Assembly: GCA_963518955.1 (NCBI GenBank)
Contig: CAUQKI010000001.1
Coordinates: 186,001 to 250,000, forward strand
Length of the DNA stretch: 64,000 nucleotides
Origin: JABCPE02 sp963518955
GTDB lineage: Bacteria > Bacteroidota > Bacteroidia > Flavobacteriales > Weeksellaceae
Direction: 5' to 3'
The translations under genes were made by a program, and so were the position numbers. The notes below the pieces were generated by a model. That model was not told the origin of the DNA. It was given only the letters and a program-made list of their open reading frames with translations, and ran no database searches. Below, one piece after another: positions 28,558 to 36,967 of the stretch (position 1 is its first letter; each line of letters starts with the position of its first letter).

Positions 28558-28624
28558 TGGAAAAAAAACGCATTTTTTTTCCATGTTATTTTTAATCTGG
28601 AAAAAAAATGCGTTTTTTTTCCAG
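28558..28624. repeat. Twin self-complementary hairpins between fic and murD
   Basis: Unit 1 (28558-28583) reads TGG, A8, CGCA, T8, CCA and folds on itself. Unit 2 (28597-28624) reads CTGG, A8, TGCG, T8, CCAG and also folds on itself. The 26-base cores are exact reverse complements of each other, separated by about 14 bases, so the region can form two 11-12 bp hairpins or one 26 bp stem. Either form could stop transcription leaving fic, since the minus strand shows U8 runs, or could modulate murD. Confidence 0.9.
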
Positions 28625-28639
28625 ATAATATTTATTCAA

Positions 28640-29698
28640 TTATCGTTCTCCTATCAATACTTTTATTAACTCATTATTTATATAATAATTACTTCTTCCT
28701 ATTTTTATCTTTTGTAATAATCCAATTTCTGATATCATGTCTAAATAATTCTGTGATGTTCTTCTTACTATCTGTAAATCTTTTTCTAAAAACTCTATTT
28801 TAGTATATGGATTTTTAAATAGATTATTAAGCAAATCTTGACTATATATTTTAGGAAGTTCCTCTCTGAGTTTTATTTTATACTCCTGCATTAAATTTTT
28901 TATTCTTTTCACTAAATCAATGGTTTGTACTGATGTATCCTCTACTCCCTTAAGTAGATACAAAATCATACTTTCCCAATCTTCTTTATCTCTCACATTT
29001 TGTAAAACTTGATAATATTTCCCTTTGTTTTCAATAATATACCTACTCAAATAAAGTATAGGGATATCCAAAAGTCCTTTTAATACCAAATATAGAATAT
29101 TAATAATTCGTCCTGTTCTTCCATTACCATCATAAAATGGGTGAATACTTTCAAACTGATAATGAATTATTGCCATTTTCACAAGAGGGTCATAGTCTAC
29201 AAAATTATCATCATTGATAAATTTTTCAAGATTTGACATCAGATTTAGTACCTCTTCAGAATCTTGTGGAGGTGTATAAACCGTTTCTCCAAAAGAATTA
29301 ATCAATTTTGTTCCTGTTTGTTTACGAAAACCTGCATTATTCTGTTCCAAAATTTGCTGAATGATAATAATATGTTTATTTAGTAATAACTTTTCATTCC
29401 TAACAATTTCAAAGCCCTTTTTTAAACTTTGGTTATAGTTCATCACTTCCTTTGAGGCTGGATTTTTAGTTTCTATAAAGATATTTTCTTTATAAAGTTC
29501 GTCATGTGTTGTTACAATATTTTCTATTTCACTACTTGCTTTTGCTTCTTGTAAAGTAAGTGTATTGATTAAAATATGTTCATTTGGAATAGTTTTCGCT
29601 ATTCCCTTAAGTTCTGCTAAATGTCTATGAGATTTTACCAGTTGTTTTAATACAGCTGGAGTTTCTATCTCTTTATTAGGAGGTAAATATGGTAACAT
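28640..29698 (-). CDS. fic: Fic/DOC family AMP-transferase, self-inhibited class
   Basis: 352 residues. The full Fic motif HPFYDGNGRTGR starts at H186, so an AMP transferase or related nucleotidyl activity on a protein hydroxyl is expected. The inhibitory motif [S/T]xxxE[G/N] is present upstream as SSEIEN (S55-N60), placing it in the class with an N-terminal inhibitory helix, like Shewanella SoFic. The C-terminal 70 residues (FLEKDLQIVRRTSQNYLDMISEIGLL) look like a winged helix. No partner antitoxin gene is adjacent, which agrees with internal inhibition. It is set between mraY and murD in the dcw cluster and followed by the twin hairpins. The target is unknown. Confidence 0.92.
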   Translation of the reverse strand: MLPYLPPNKEIETPAVLKQLVKSHRHLAELKGIAKTIPNEHILINTLTLQEAKASSEIENIVTTHDELYKENIFIETKNPASKEVMNYNQSLKKGFEIVRNEKLLLNKHIIIIQQILEQNNAGFRKQTGTKLINSFGETVYTPPQDSEEVLNLMSNLEKFINDDNFVDYDPLVKMAIIHYQFESIHPFYDGNGRTGRIINILYLVLKGLLDIPILYLSRYIIENKGKYYQVLQNVRDKEDWESMILYLLKGVEDTSVQTIDLVKRIKNLMQEYKIKLREELPKIYSQDLLNNLFKNPYTKIEFLEKDLQIVRRTSQNYLDMISEIGLLQKIKIGRSNYYINNELIKVLIGER

Positions 29699-29711
29699 TC
29701 TTAAAATATAT

Positions 29712-30257
29712 TTAACAAATCATGAACATTTCATTTATCTTTTTGCTTTCTGTTTCCAGAAACTCTGTTTTGCTGGCTTCAATAGGAAAAATCACATAGC
29801 TGTCAGTGTCTATATACATCTGCATCAAATAAACACCACGCCCATGCCAAGCGGTATTGATAGCGCTTATCCATCCATAGACATCGTGTTTGTCTTCAGC
29901 CAATGGAGGAAGTTCCAGAGCATAAGCCTTAAATGATTTTAACTCTGTCAGCAAAAACTCAAAACTCTCCAATTCGCATTTCCAGTCAAACTCCTCTGCA
30001 TAACCATTACTAATCAAAATATCCGCAAACCCCATCCAAATGAGCCTTGATTTTTTCCATTTATCTAGGTCTATTCCTCTATTTTCATAGAACTCTTTAT
30101 TCTTTGAAATAAATGCATTTGTATTAGTAATCAGTTCTTTAACCTCTGACAAAACTTTTTTGTCATCAAGGCTAATCAACTTAGCAAACTCCAAATAAAT
30201 ATTGAAATCTATTTCATCCTCATTTTTGCCTCCAAATAATTTTGAAAAGAATCCCAT
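29712..30257 (-). CDS. Unknown soluble protein, possibly DUF6630 family
   Basis: 181 residues, no signal peptide or membrane helix. It starts MGFFSKLFGGKNEDE and includes GYAEEFDWKCELESFEFLLTEL and a tryptophan/histidine-rich patch (YGWISAINTAWHGRG) that resembles my recollection of DUF6630 proteins. That link is tentative. It lies 12 bases after mraY and 13 bases before fic, so it is in the same transcript. Nothing points to a direct role in the cell wall. Confidence 0.7.
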   Translation of the reverse strand: MGFFSKLFGGKNEDEIDFNIYLEFAKLISLDDKKVLSEVKELITNTNAFISKNKEFYENRGIDLDKWKKSRLIWMGFADILISNGYAEEFDWKCELESFEFLLTELKSFKAYALELPPLAEDKHDVYGWISAINTAWHGRGVYLMQMYIDTDSYVIFPIEASKTEFLETESKKINEMFMIC

Positions 30258-30269
30258 TTTAATTAAATT

Positions 30270-31511
30270 TTATCTTATTTTCAAGGTTATTAAACAAATT
30301 ACCGCCAAAATCACACCTATGATAATCATTCTATTCACGATTTTACTCTCGTGATAACCGCATTTCTGATAATGGTGATGCAAAGGCGACATTTTAAACA
30401 ATCGGTTGTTCTGCGCATATTCCAGCCCGTATTTTTTCTTTCTGTATTTGAAAACCAATACCTGCAAAACCACTGAAAGATTTTCCACCAAAAATATTCC
30501 ACAAAGCACAGGAATCAATAGTTCTTTTCTAAGGATAATCGCCAAAACCGCGATTACTCCGCCCAGCATCAGACTTCCCGTATCTCCCATAAACACTTGC
30601 GCTGGATAGGTATTATACCAGAAAAATCCGATAACTGCTCCTACAAGTGCAATCGTGAAAATGGTCGTTTCGCCCGTGTCTGGGATAAACATTATATTGA
30701 GATAATCCGCAAAAATGATATTCCCTGAAACATACGCAAAAAATGCCAAAGTAAGCAGTATCACAGCACTTGTCCCTGCTGCGAGACCATCTATCCCATC
30801 GGTGATATTCGCTCCATTAGAAACAGCCGTCACAATGAAAATAACCACAGGAATGAAAACTATCCAAGACCATTTCTGAGCATCCTGCTCATCCATCCAG
30901 AAAAGAACTTTGCTGTAATCAAATTCATTATTTTTAACAAAAGGAACTGTAGAAATTATCGCTTTTTCTTCAGAAGAGAATTTTTCTACCACGCTGTGCT
31001 GTGTTGCCTGTGGTAGGTCTGGAACTTCTCGTTTGATAACCACTCCTTCATGGAAATACATCGTTACCCCCACGATAAGCCCCAAACCTACCTGACCAAT
31101 CACCTTGAATTTACCACTCAAGCCGTCTTTATTCTTCTTGATTTTCTTGAGATAATCATCAATGAAACCAATCGCCCCCATCCAAAGCACCGAAACCACA
31201 AGGAGAACGATATAAACATTATGTAGTTTTGTGAATAACAGAACTGGAATCAGCGTAGAAATAATGATAATCAGACCGCCCATCGTCGGCGTTCCTTCTT
31301 TTTGTTTCTGCCCTTCCAATCCGAGGTCTCTCACGAGCTCTCCCATCTGTCTTCTTCGTAGAAAATTAATTATTTTCTTTCCGTAAACAAGGGCTATCCA
31401 CAAGGACAAAAGCACAGACATCCCTGCACGAAATGAAATATATCGTAATAAATTCAATCCTGGAATATGTACTCCCTGATTCGTTAAATATTCGTATAAG
31501 TAGTATAACAT
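30270..31511 (-). CDS. mraY: Phospho-MurNAc-pentapeptide transferase
   Basis: 413 residues with ten membrane helices. It moves phospho-MurNAc-pentapeptide to undecaprenyl phosphate, giving lipid I. Motifs: GTPTMGG, IGFIDDYLKK (the paired aspartates), NITDGIDGLA, VFMGDTGSLMLGG and the histidine loop SPLHHHYQKCG. It is longer than the E. coli enzyme (360) because of a periplasmic insertion at about residues 155-215, a pattern seen in Bacteroidota. It follows murE by 23 bases. Confidence 0.97.
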   Translation of the reverse strand: MLYYLYEYLTNQGVHIPGLNLLRYISFRAGMSVLLSLWIALVYGKKIINFLRRRQMGELVRDLGLEGQKQKEGTPTMGGLIIIISTLIPVLLFTKLHNVYIVLLVVSVLWMGAIGFIDDYLKKIKKNKDGLSGKFKVIGQVGLGLIVGVTMYFHEGVVIKREVPDLPQATQHSVVEKFSSEEKAIISTVPFVKNNEFDYSKVLFWMDEQDAQKWSWIVFIPVVIFIVTAVSNGANITDGIDGLAAGTSAVILLTLAFFAYVSGNIIFADYLNIMFIPDTGETTIFTIALVGAVIGFFWYNTYPAQVFMGDTGSLMLGGVIAVLAIILRKELLIPVLCGIFLVENLSVVLQVLVFKYRKKKYGLEYAQNNRLFKMSPLHHHYQKCGYHESKIVNRMIIIGVILAVICLITLKIR

Positions 31512-31534
31512 TTTATTGGTCAGTTATTTATAGG

Positions 31535-32995
31535 TTACTTTCCCATTAGGGTTAATAATTCTTTTATCACTTCTTTATCATCAAAATGATGTCTCACACC
31601 ATTGATTTCTTGGTAAGTTTCGTGTCCTTTTCCTGCAACGAGGACGATGTCTTTTGGTTCAGCAAATTTTATCGCCATTTTTATTGCCTCTTTTCGGTCT
31701 GGAATAGAAGTATATTTGCTGAAATTCTGTGGTTCTACGCCTGCTTCTATTTCTTTAATTATCTCCAAAGGCTCTTCAGTTCTCGGATTATCAGAAGTGA
31801 TGATAGCCAAAGTGGATTTCGCGGAAGCTACATTTCCCATTTTAGGGCGTTTTTCTTTATCTCTATCTCCTCCACAGCCGAAAACGGTAATCAGCCTTTC
31901 GTTCTTTGTCCGAATTTCATTGATGCTGTCCAAGACATTTTCCAAGGCATCGGGCGTGTGGGCATAATCTACAATGAAGAAAATACCGCTGTCAGACTTC
32001 ATGGTTTCAAATCTTCCGTTCACTCTTCGCAGTTTAGAAATCGCTTGTAAAATTTCATTTCCTTCAAATCCTAATTCCGAAGCGATAGCGAAAACCAAAA
32101 GCAGATTATAAACATTAAATTTTCCTGTCAAAGTTGTCCAAAACTCCTTCCCATTGAAATTCAACAGCATCCCATCAAAATCAACTTCCAAGATTTTCGC
32201 CTGATAATCCGCCATGGTTTTCAAGGCGTAGGTTTTCTTTTTTGCCTTGGTACTTTGGAGCATTACATTTCCATTTTTATCATCGATATTGGTAATGGCA
32301 ACAGCAGTTTCGGGCAGTTCATCAAAAAATCTTTTCTTCACATTCAGATATTCCAAAAAGGTTTTGTGATAATCCAAATGGTCGTGTGTGATGTTCGTAA
32401 AACCAGCGATTTTAAAATTCAGTCCTTCTATTCTGTCCTGATGAATTCCATGGGAACTAACCTCCATGAAAGCATATTTACAGCCTTTTTCTACTGCTTT
32501 TGCCAGCATCTGATTGAGCCTTACGACATCTGGCGTGGTGTGGGTTGATGGGATAATCTCTTCACCGATTCTATATTCCACCGTAGAAATCAGCGCTGAA
32601 GAAAACCCTAAATTCTGGAAAACATCAAACAGCAGAGTCGCCGTAGAGGTTTTACCATTGGTTCCTGTAATCCCTATGAGATTAAGTTTTTCCGATGGAT
32701 TTCCATAGAAATTACTCGCTATTTTCCCCAAAGTTTTGGAGGCGTTTTTTACTTTGATGTAGGTAACTGCTTCATTTATTTTCTCTGGAAAATCTTCACA
32801 AACAATCACACTCGCCCCGTTTTCTATCGCAGAATCTATATACAGATGCCCGTCTGAAACGCTGCCTTTCAGTGCTGTATAAAGAGCATTTTTCACAACT
32901 TTTCTGCTGTCAAAAACTATCTCAGAAACCTCTTTTTCCAAACTTCCGAGGTTTTCCAAAATAGATACTCTACTCAATATTTGACTTAAAATCAT
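31535..32995 (-). CDS. murE: UDP-MurNAc-tripeptide synthetase (meso-DAP adding)
   Basis: 486 residues. It adds the third residue of the peptidoglycan stem peptide. The ATP loop GITGTNGKTSTATLLF is at about 104-119, HTTPDV and EVSSHGIHQDR follow, and the selectivity motif reads SDNPRTEEP at about 401-409. DNPR is the form associated with meso-diaminopimelate rather than lysine. Its last codons are followed by mraY, and its start overlaps the end of the STM3941-like gene by four bases. Confidence 0.97.
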   Translation of the reverse strand: MILSQILSRVSILENLGSLEKEVSEIVFDSRKVVKNALYTALKGSVSDGHLYIDSAIENGASVIVCEDFPEKINEAVTYIKVKNASKTLGKIASNFYGNPSEKLNLIGITGTNGKTSTATLLFDVFQNLGFSSALISTVEYRIGEEIIPSTHTTPDVVRLNQMLAKAVEKGCKYAFMEVSSHGIHQDRIEGLNFKIAGFTNITHDHLDYHKTFLEYLNVKKRFFDELPETAVAITNIDDKNGNVMLQSTKAKKKTYALKTMADYQAKILEVDFDGMLLNFNGKEFWTTLTGKFNVYNLLLVFAIASELGFEGNEILQAISKLRRVNGRFETMKSDSGIFFIVDYAHTPDALENVLDSINEIRTKNERLITVFGCGGDRDKEKRPKMGNVASAKSTLAIITSDNPRTEEPLEIIKEIEAGVEPQNFSKYTSIPDRKEAIKMAIKFAEPKDIVLVAGKGHETYQEINGVRHHFDDKEVIKELLTLMGK

Positions 32996-33516
32996 TCTCT
33001 TTTATTTCTTTTATATTCTGCCCATTCTTTTCGGACTATATTCAATAATTCTTCTTGGTCTATTTTTAAATTTTCAGTGTGTATCATCACTGGCGTTCCA
33101 TACTGTCTATGGTTAAAATTCAACCATTTTTGTTTAAAAAAATTAAACTTTTCTATGTGTTTTTCTGGGTTTTTCAGCAAAATCAAAACATAATCATGTT
33201 TTTGGATTTTCACTTTTCTAAAACCTGCTACATCTTCCCATTCTATCAGCCCAAAGAACACATTATCACAAATTCCTTTTTCAGAAATACTTATCACGGG
33301 TTTGGTGCTTAGTATCATCTTCAAATAAATCAATGCTGTGAATCCAAAAAAAATAATCACTGCAATAAAAATTACATCATGAAACACAGGCACATATTTC
33401 CTATACTCTCTAAACCCCACCCCTAAAAATGGGAGAAATCCCAACACTACAAAAAGCATAGAAAGGCTAAACATCAAAAAACTTCTTCTCTTATTCGCCT
33501 TTATTTCATATTTCAT
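32992..33516 (-). CDS. STM3941-like two-helix membrane protein
   Basis: 174 residues. Two hydrophobic helices (about 12-35 and 46-68) precede a soluble domain with ISISEKGICDNVFFGLIEWEDVAGFRKV, a PH-like fold seen in the poorly known STM3941 family. It lies directly between ftsI (no spacing) and murE (four-base overlap), so it is translated with essential wall genes although it is not a standard dcw member. The function is unknown. The family link is moderately certain. Confidence 0.72.
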   Translation of the reverse strand: MKYEIKANKRRSFLMFSLSMLFVVLGFLPFLGVGFREYRKYVPVFHDVIFIAVIIFFGFTALIYLKMILSTKPVISISEKGICDNVFFGLIEWEDVAGFRKVKIQKHDYVLILLKNPEKHIEKFNFFKQKWLNFNHRQYGTPVMIHTENLKIDQEELLNIVRKEWAEYKRNKRE

Positions 33517-35514
33517 TTAATTCTGCATTCTTAGATAAATTTTCTGGTCTTTCTTCATCACTGTTCCTGCTTCTGGAAATTGTTCTAATATCCTTCCAAC
33601 TCCTTTATAACTAACACGGTACCCCAAGTTCTCCAACTGAGGAATCACATTTTTCCCTGCTAATCCTTTCAGACTTGGCATTTTTCTGCCTACTATGTTT
33701 ATTTTAGGATTAGGAGTGATTAGTTTATTTAAATTTACTTTTTTATCATCCAGCATTTCTTCACCTATATTCAGCGGTGTTTTTAGGAATGTTTTCCCTG
33801 CAATTTCTTTAAACACAGGCGCTGCCACCACTCCACCATAATAATTCCCTTGTGGCTGGTTAATCATCACAATACAAGTATATTTAGGGTCATCCGCTGG
33901 ATAAAACCCTGCAAATGAAGCTTGGTATTTTCCGCCTCCTTTCCAGTATTCAAAACGAGTAGTTCCTGTTTTCCCTGCCATCTTTAGATTAGGTGTAAAG
34001 ATACTCTTGGCTGTTCCTTTTTCTACAGCTTTGGTGAGAGCCTCTGTCATCATCTGGATAGCCTTAGGAGATGCCATTCTTTCTACCATGACCTGCGGAG
34101 TCGCAGTATGTGTCACCTTGCCATCTTTCATGATTTTATCGATGAAAAGCGGTTTCACCATTTTACCATCATTGGCTATTCCATTATAAAAAGTAGCAAG
34201 CTGCAACAGACTGAATGCCGAAGCATAACCATAAGACATCGATGCAAGTGTCGCCTTATTCCATCTTTTGCTCTCTGGCGTTACAATCATAGGTTTAGCT
34301 GCACCTGGGAGTTCTATATCCAGTTTATCAAACATTTTCCATCTTCTAAGATGATTGATAAATATCTGTGGATTAGACGAATATGATTTTACTATCAGTT
34401 TAGCTGAACCTACATTACTTGACAATGCTAATATTTGACTAATATCATAAGTTCCTCCCATGTGGCTGTCAGTTATCCGCTGTCCGTTATATTCCCAAAT
34501 ACCACCGCCTGTATTTACAGTTGTATTTTTGTCTATAAAGCCGTCATCCATCGCCGCCAAAAGAGAAACCACCTTAAAAGTAGACCCTGGCTCTGTAGCA
34601 TCCCTTAAGGCATAATTATACGCATCCACATACCTACCTTCATCATTTTTACGGAGATTCACCATCGCTCGGATTTTCCCAGTCGCAGTCTCCATGACCA
34701 AAACACTTCCATGATGAGCGCTAAATGCATAGAGCTGTTTTTCCAAAGCAGAATGGGCAATATCCTGTATCCTCAAATCTAGTGTAGTATAAACATCCTG
34801 CCCATCGATAGGCTCTCTTATTTCCCAGAAATCAATAGGCTTCCACTGTTTAGCATTTACTCTCTGCACCCATCTTCTACCATCTTTCCCAGAAAGATAC
34901 TTACTGAAAGCACCTTCAAAGCCCGACTTCCCTCGTTCATCATCAATTCCGATAGTTCCTGCTCCGATTTGGTTAGTCGCCAGAATTCTTTTGTATTTCG
35001 GTTCTATTATCAGACATCTTTCCTTTTTATAAGTTTTGGTTTTTGCATCATATTTACCGAACATGGGAAATCTTTTCAATCGATTAACCTGTTCAAAATC
35101 AAGATTTAATGCCAATGTATAGTATTGATTCTGTCTTCTTTTTTGTTGTTTCAAAGAACTTCTAAACTCTTGTCTGGTTTTCCCAAACATCTTATGTAGA
35201 GAATCGGACAAGGTTCCCACTTTCTTATCAAAAACAGAATCTTTTATAATTTTAAAATCTACAAAAACATTATATTTTATAACTGTGGTTGCTAGAATAG
35301 AGCCATCGGCAGCATATAGATTTCCTCTCGCTGCTTTGATGGTATCTGCTCTATAATTCGCCTGAATGGTTCTTTGTATGTCATCCACATTTGAATTATT
35401 TTGCAAATAGACAATTCTAACCCCAAAAATTATAAACAGAATCGCTGCTACTATTACAAAAAGGTAGCCCCAATAGAGTGTTTTCGCTCGTTTTTTATCA
35501 TTTGATTCTGCCAT
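33517..35514 (-). CDS. ftsI: Division-specific transpeptidase FtsI (PBP3-like) with a PASTA domain
   Basis: 665 residues. One membrane helix at about 14-36 precedes a pedestal domain and the transpeptidase domain. The three active-site motifs are present: STFK (S311), SSN (365-367) and KTGT (515-518). A single PASTA repeat occupies about residues 605-665 (MPSLKGLAGKNVIPQLENLGY), as in Bacteroidota and many Gram-positive FtsI proteins but not E. coli. It cross-links septal peptidoglycan with FtsW. It overlaps the ftsL-like gene by 17 bases. Confidence 0.96.
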   Translation of the reverse strand: MAESNDKKRAKTLYWGYLFVIVAAILFIIFGVRIVYLQNNSNVDDIQRTIQANYRADTIKAARGNLYAADGSILATTVIKYNVFVDFKIIKDSVFDKKVGTLSDSLHKMFGKTRQEFRSSLKQQKRRQNQYYTLALNLDFEQVNRLKRFPMFGKYDAKTKTYKKERCLIIEPKYKRILATNQIGAGTIGIDDERGKSGFEGAFSKYLSGKDGRRWVQRVNAKQWKPIDFWEIREPIDGQDVYTTLDLRIQDIAHSALEKQLYAFSAHHGSVLVMETATGKIRAMVNLRKNDEGRYVDAYNYALRDATEPGSTFKVVSLLAAMDDGFIDKNTTVNTGGGIWEYNGQRITDSHMGGTYDISQILALSSNVGSAKLIVKSYSSNPQIFINHLRRWKMFDKLDIELPGAAKPMIVTPESKRWNKATLASMSYGYASAFSLLQLATFYNGIANDGKMVKPLFIDKIMKDGKVTHTATPQVMVERMASPKAIQMMTEALTKAVEKGTAKSIFTPNLKMAGKTGTTRFEYWKGGGKYQASFAGFYPADDPKYTCIVMINQPQGNYYGGVVAAPVFKEIAGKTFLKTPLNIGEEMLDDKKVNLNKLITPNPKINIVGRKMPSLKGLAGKNVIPQLENLGYRVSYKGVGRILEQFPEAGTVMKKDQKIYLRMQN

Positions 35515-35866
35515 AGTCCAAACTATCCATTTTTACTAATATCTTCAAAGGATGAGATTCCAATGCCTGCAAAGAATCCCTCAAAACCTCCTTGCTGAGT
35601 TCTGACTCCAGTTTTATTTTTATCAATTTGCTCTGGGTATAGGCATTCTGAGATTTGTATTCTTCCACCTGACTTTTCAGAGCATTGACCTGTCCTATTT
35701 TGCTATTTACCAAATCGTTGGTAAAAATCATAATCATCAAAAGCACAAAGCAAAACAAAATATATTTATAATGCTGCTTCACCTCTTCCTTATTCAGGAA
35801 GTTTCCTTTCAGAAGATCCATTGCGGTGAATTTCCTTGAAGGGTGATGATGTTTTCTTTTTGCCAT
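35498..35866 (-). CDS. ftsL: FtsL-like division protein
   Basis: 122 residues: a basic N-terminus (MAKRKHHHPSRK), one membrane helix (about 34-50), then a heptad-rich coiled coil (IGQVNALKSQVEEYKSQNAYTQSKLIKIKLESEL). This is the FtsL layout, a small single-pass protein that binds FtsQ and activates FtsWI. Sequence conservation in FtsL is low, so the call rests on topology and on position between rsmH and ftsI. It overlaps ftsI by 17 bases. Confidence 0.85.
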   Translation of the reverse strand: MAKRKHHHPSRKFTAMDLLKGNFLNKEEVKQHYKYILFCFVLLMIMIFTNDLVNSKIGQVNALKSQVEEYKSQNAYTQSKLIKIKLESELSKEVLRDSLQALESHPLKILVKMDSLDYGRIK

Positions 35867-35874
35867 TTTTTTAT

Positions 35875-36768
35875 TTAAAGTTTTATCCCGACACGCATTT
35901 TTGCACTTCTTGCCCGTGAGTTATCTTCTATTTCTTCTTCCGTAGGAACTATCGCTTTTCTATATGGAAGCTCAAAAACTTTTTGATAATTTCCATAAAC
36001 ATCTCGCTCTGGCTCCCCTTCAAACATTCCATTTTTCAAAAATTTCTTAACCAATCTATCTTCTAAAGAATGGTATGAAATAATTACCAGCCTCCCATCT
36101 TTTTTCAACACATTGGAGGACTGCACCAGCATTTCTTTCAGAGCATCCAATTCTTGATTGACCTCTATTCTTATCGCTTGGAAAACCTGTGCAAAAAACT
36201 TATTGCTCTTATGTGCAGGAACATACGAAAATACTTTTTTCAAATCTTCCGTGGTCTTTATATCTACAGACTTCCTTTTATTGACAATTTCTCTTGCCAG
36301 TTTCCTTGCTTCTCTCAGCTCTCCATAATAGTAGAAAATATCCGCCAAAGCTTCCTCATCATATTCATTCACCACCTTATAAGCGTCTATATCCTGCATT
36401 TTGTTCATCCGCATATCCAGAGGCGCATCACTCCTGATGGAAAACCCTCTTTCCGCTTTATCAAACTGATGAGAAGAAACTCCCAAATCTCCCAAAACAC
36501 CATCCACCTGAGCGACACCATACATCAGCAGTGAATTTTCTAAAAACCTAAAATTTTGGTTGATCAAAGTAAATCTAGAGTCTTCTATCGCATTATTTAA
36601 CGCATCTGAATCTTGATCAAAACTAAACAACCTGCCCTTTTCGGAAAGTCTGGACAAAATCTCACGAGAATGCCCTCCTCCACCGAAGGTAACATCTACA
36701 TACACACCATCAGGATTATTTACCAAGGCATCTACACTTTCTGCAAGTAAAACAGGTTTATGATACAT
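35875..36768 (-). CDS. rsmH: 16S rRNA (cytosine-1402-N4)-methyltransferase
   Basis: 297 residues, formerly MraW. It methylates C1402 in the decoding centre of the ribosome with SAM. The N-terminal HKPVLLAESVDAL, the SAM loop VTFGGGGHSREIL, LGVSSHQFDKAERGFSIRSDAPLDMRM and the C-terminal ISYHSLEDRLVKKF are all RsmH motifs. It is the first gene of the dcw cluster here; mraZ, often upstream, is absent. Confidence 0.97.
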   Translation of the reverse strand: MYHKPVLLAESVDALVNNPDGVYVDVTFGGGGHSREILSRLSEKGRLFSFDQDSDALNNAIEDSRFTLINQNFRFLENSLLMYGVAQVDGVLGDLGVSSHQFDKAERGFSIRSDAPLDMRMNKMQDIDAYKVVNEYDEEALADIFYYYGELREARKLAREIVNKRKSVDIKTTEDLKKVFSYVPAHKSNKFFAQVFQAIRIEVNQELDALKEMLVQSSNVLKKDGRLVIISYHSLEDRLVKKFLKNGMFEGEPERDVYGNYQKVFELPYRKAIVPTEEEIEDNSRARSAKMRVGIKL

Positions 36769-36799
36769 TTCTAACTTACTTTGATATACTATAAGTTTA

Positions 36800-36807
36800 C
36801 AAAATTA
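36800..36807 (-). promoter_or_regulatory. -7 box at the head of the dcw cluster
   Basis: On the minus strand the bases read TAATTTTG, fitting TAnnTTTG, 31 bases before the rsmH ATG. A long leftward transcript covering rsmH to ftsZ could begin here. Confidence 0.45.
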
Positions 36808-36936
36808 TAGATATTTTTTTAAAACAAATCTAATTTTATCTTTCATGTGGATAAATTATATCTTATGATAAAATGATTTCGGTAGTAAATATTCATTTTT
36901 TTTGAGATAAAACCTATTTTTTACATTTTTATTTAA

Positions 36937-36944
36937 TATCTTTG
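36937..36944 (+). promoter_or_regulatory. -7 box for the alpha/beta hydrolase
   Basis: TATCTTTG matches TAnnTTTG. A start site a few bases downstream leaves almost no leader before the GTG at 36956 and about 18 bases before the ATG at 36968, which favours the ATG. Confidence 0.5.
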
Positions 36945-36967
36945 CGATTACTTTTGTGAGTATTGGT

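Noticed and set aside
28640..30257. Fic and the gene upstream as a toxin-antitoxin pair
   Set aside because: The Fic protein carries its own inhibitory motif, and the 181-residue neighbour does not resemble a Fic antitoxin.
31586..32050. Open frames on the plus strand across murE
   Set aside because: Antisense to conserved murE codons; the translation is low-complexity Phe/Ser-rich, as expected of a shadow frame.
36956..36967. GTG start for the alpha/beta hydrolase
   Set aside because: It would leave almost no leader after the -7 box; the ATG at 36968 fits the domain start.
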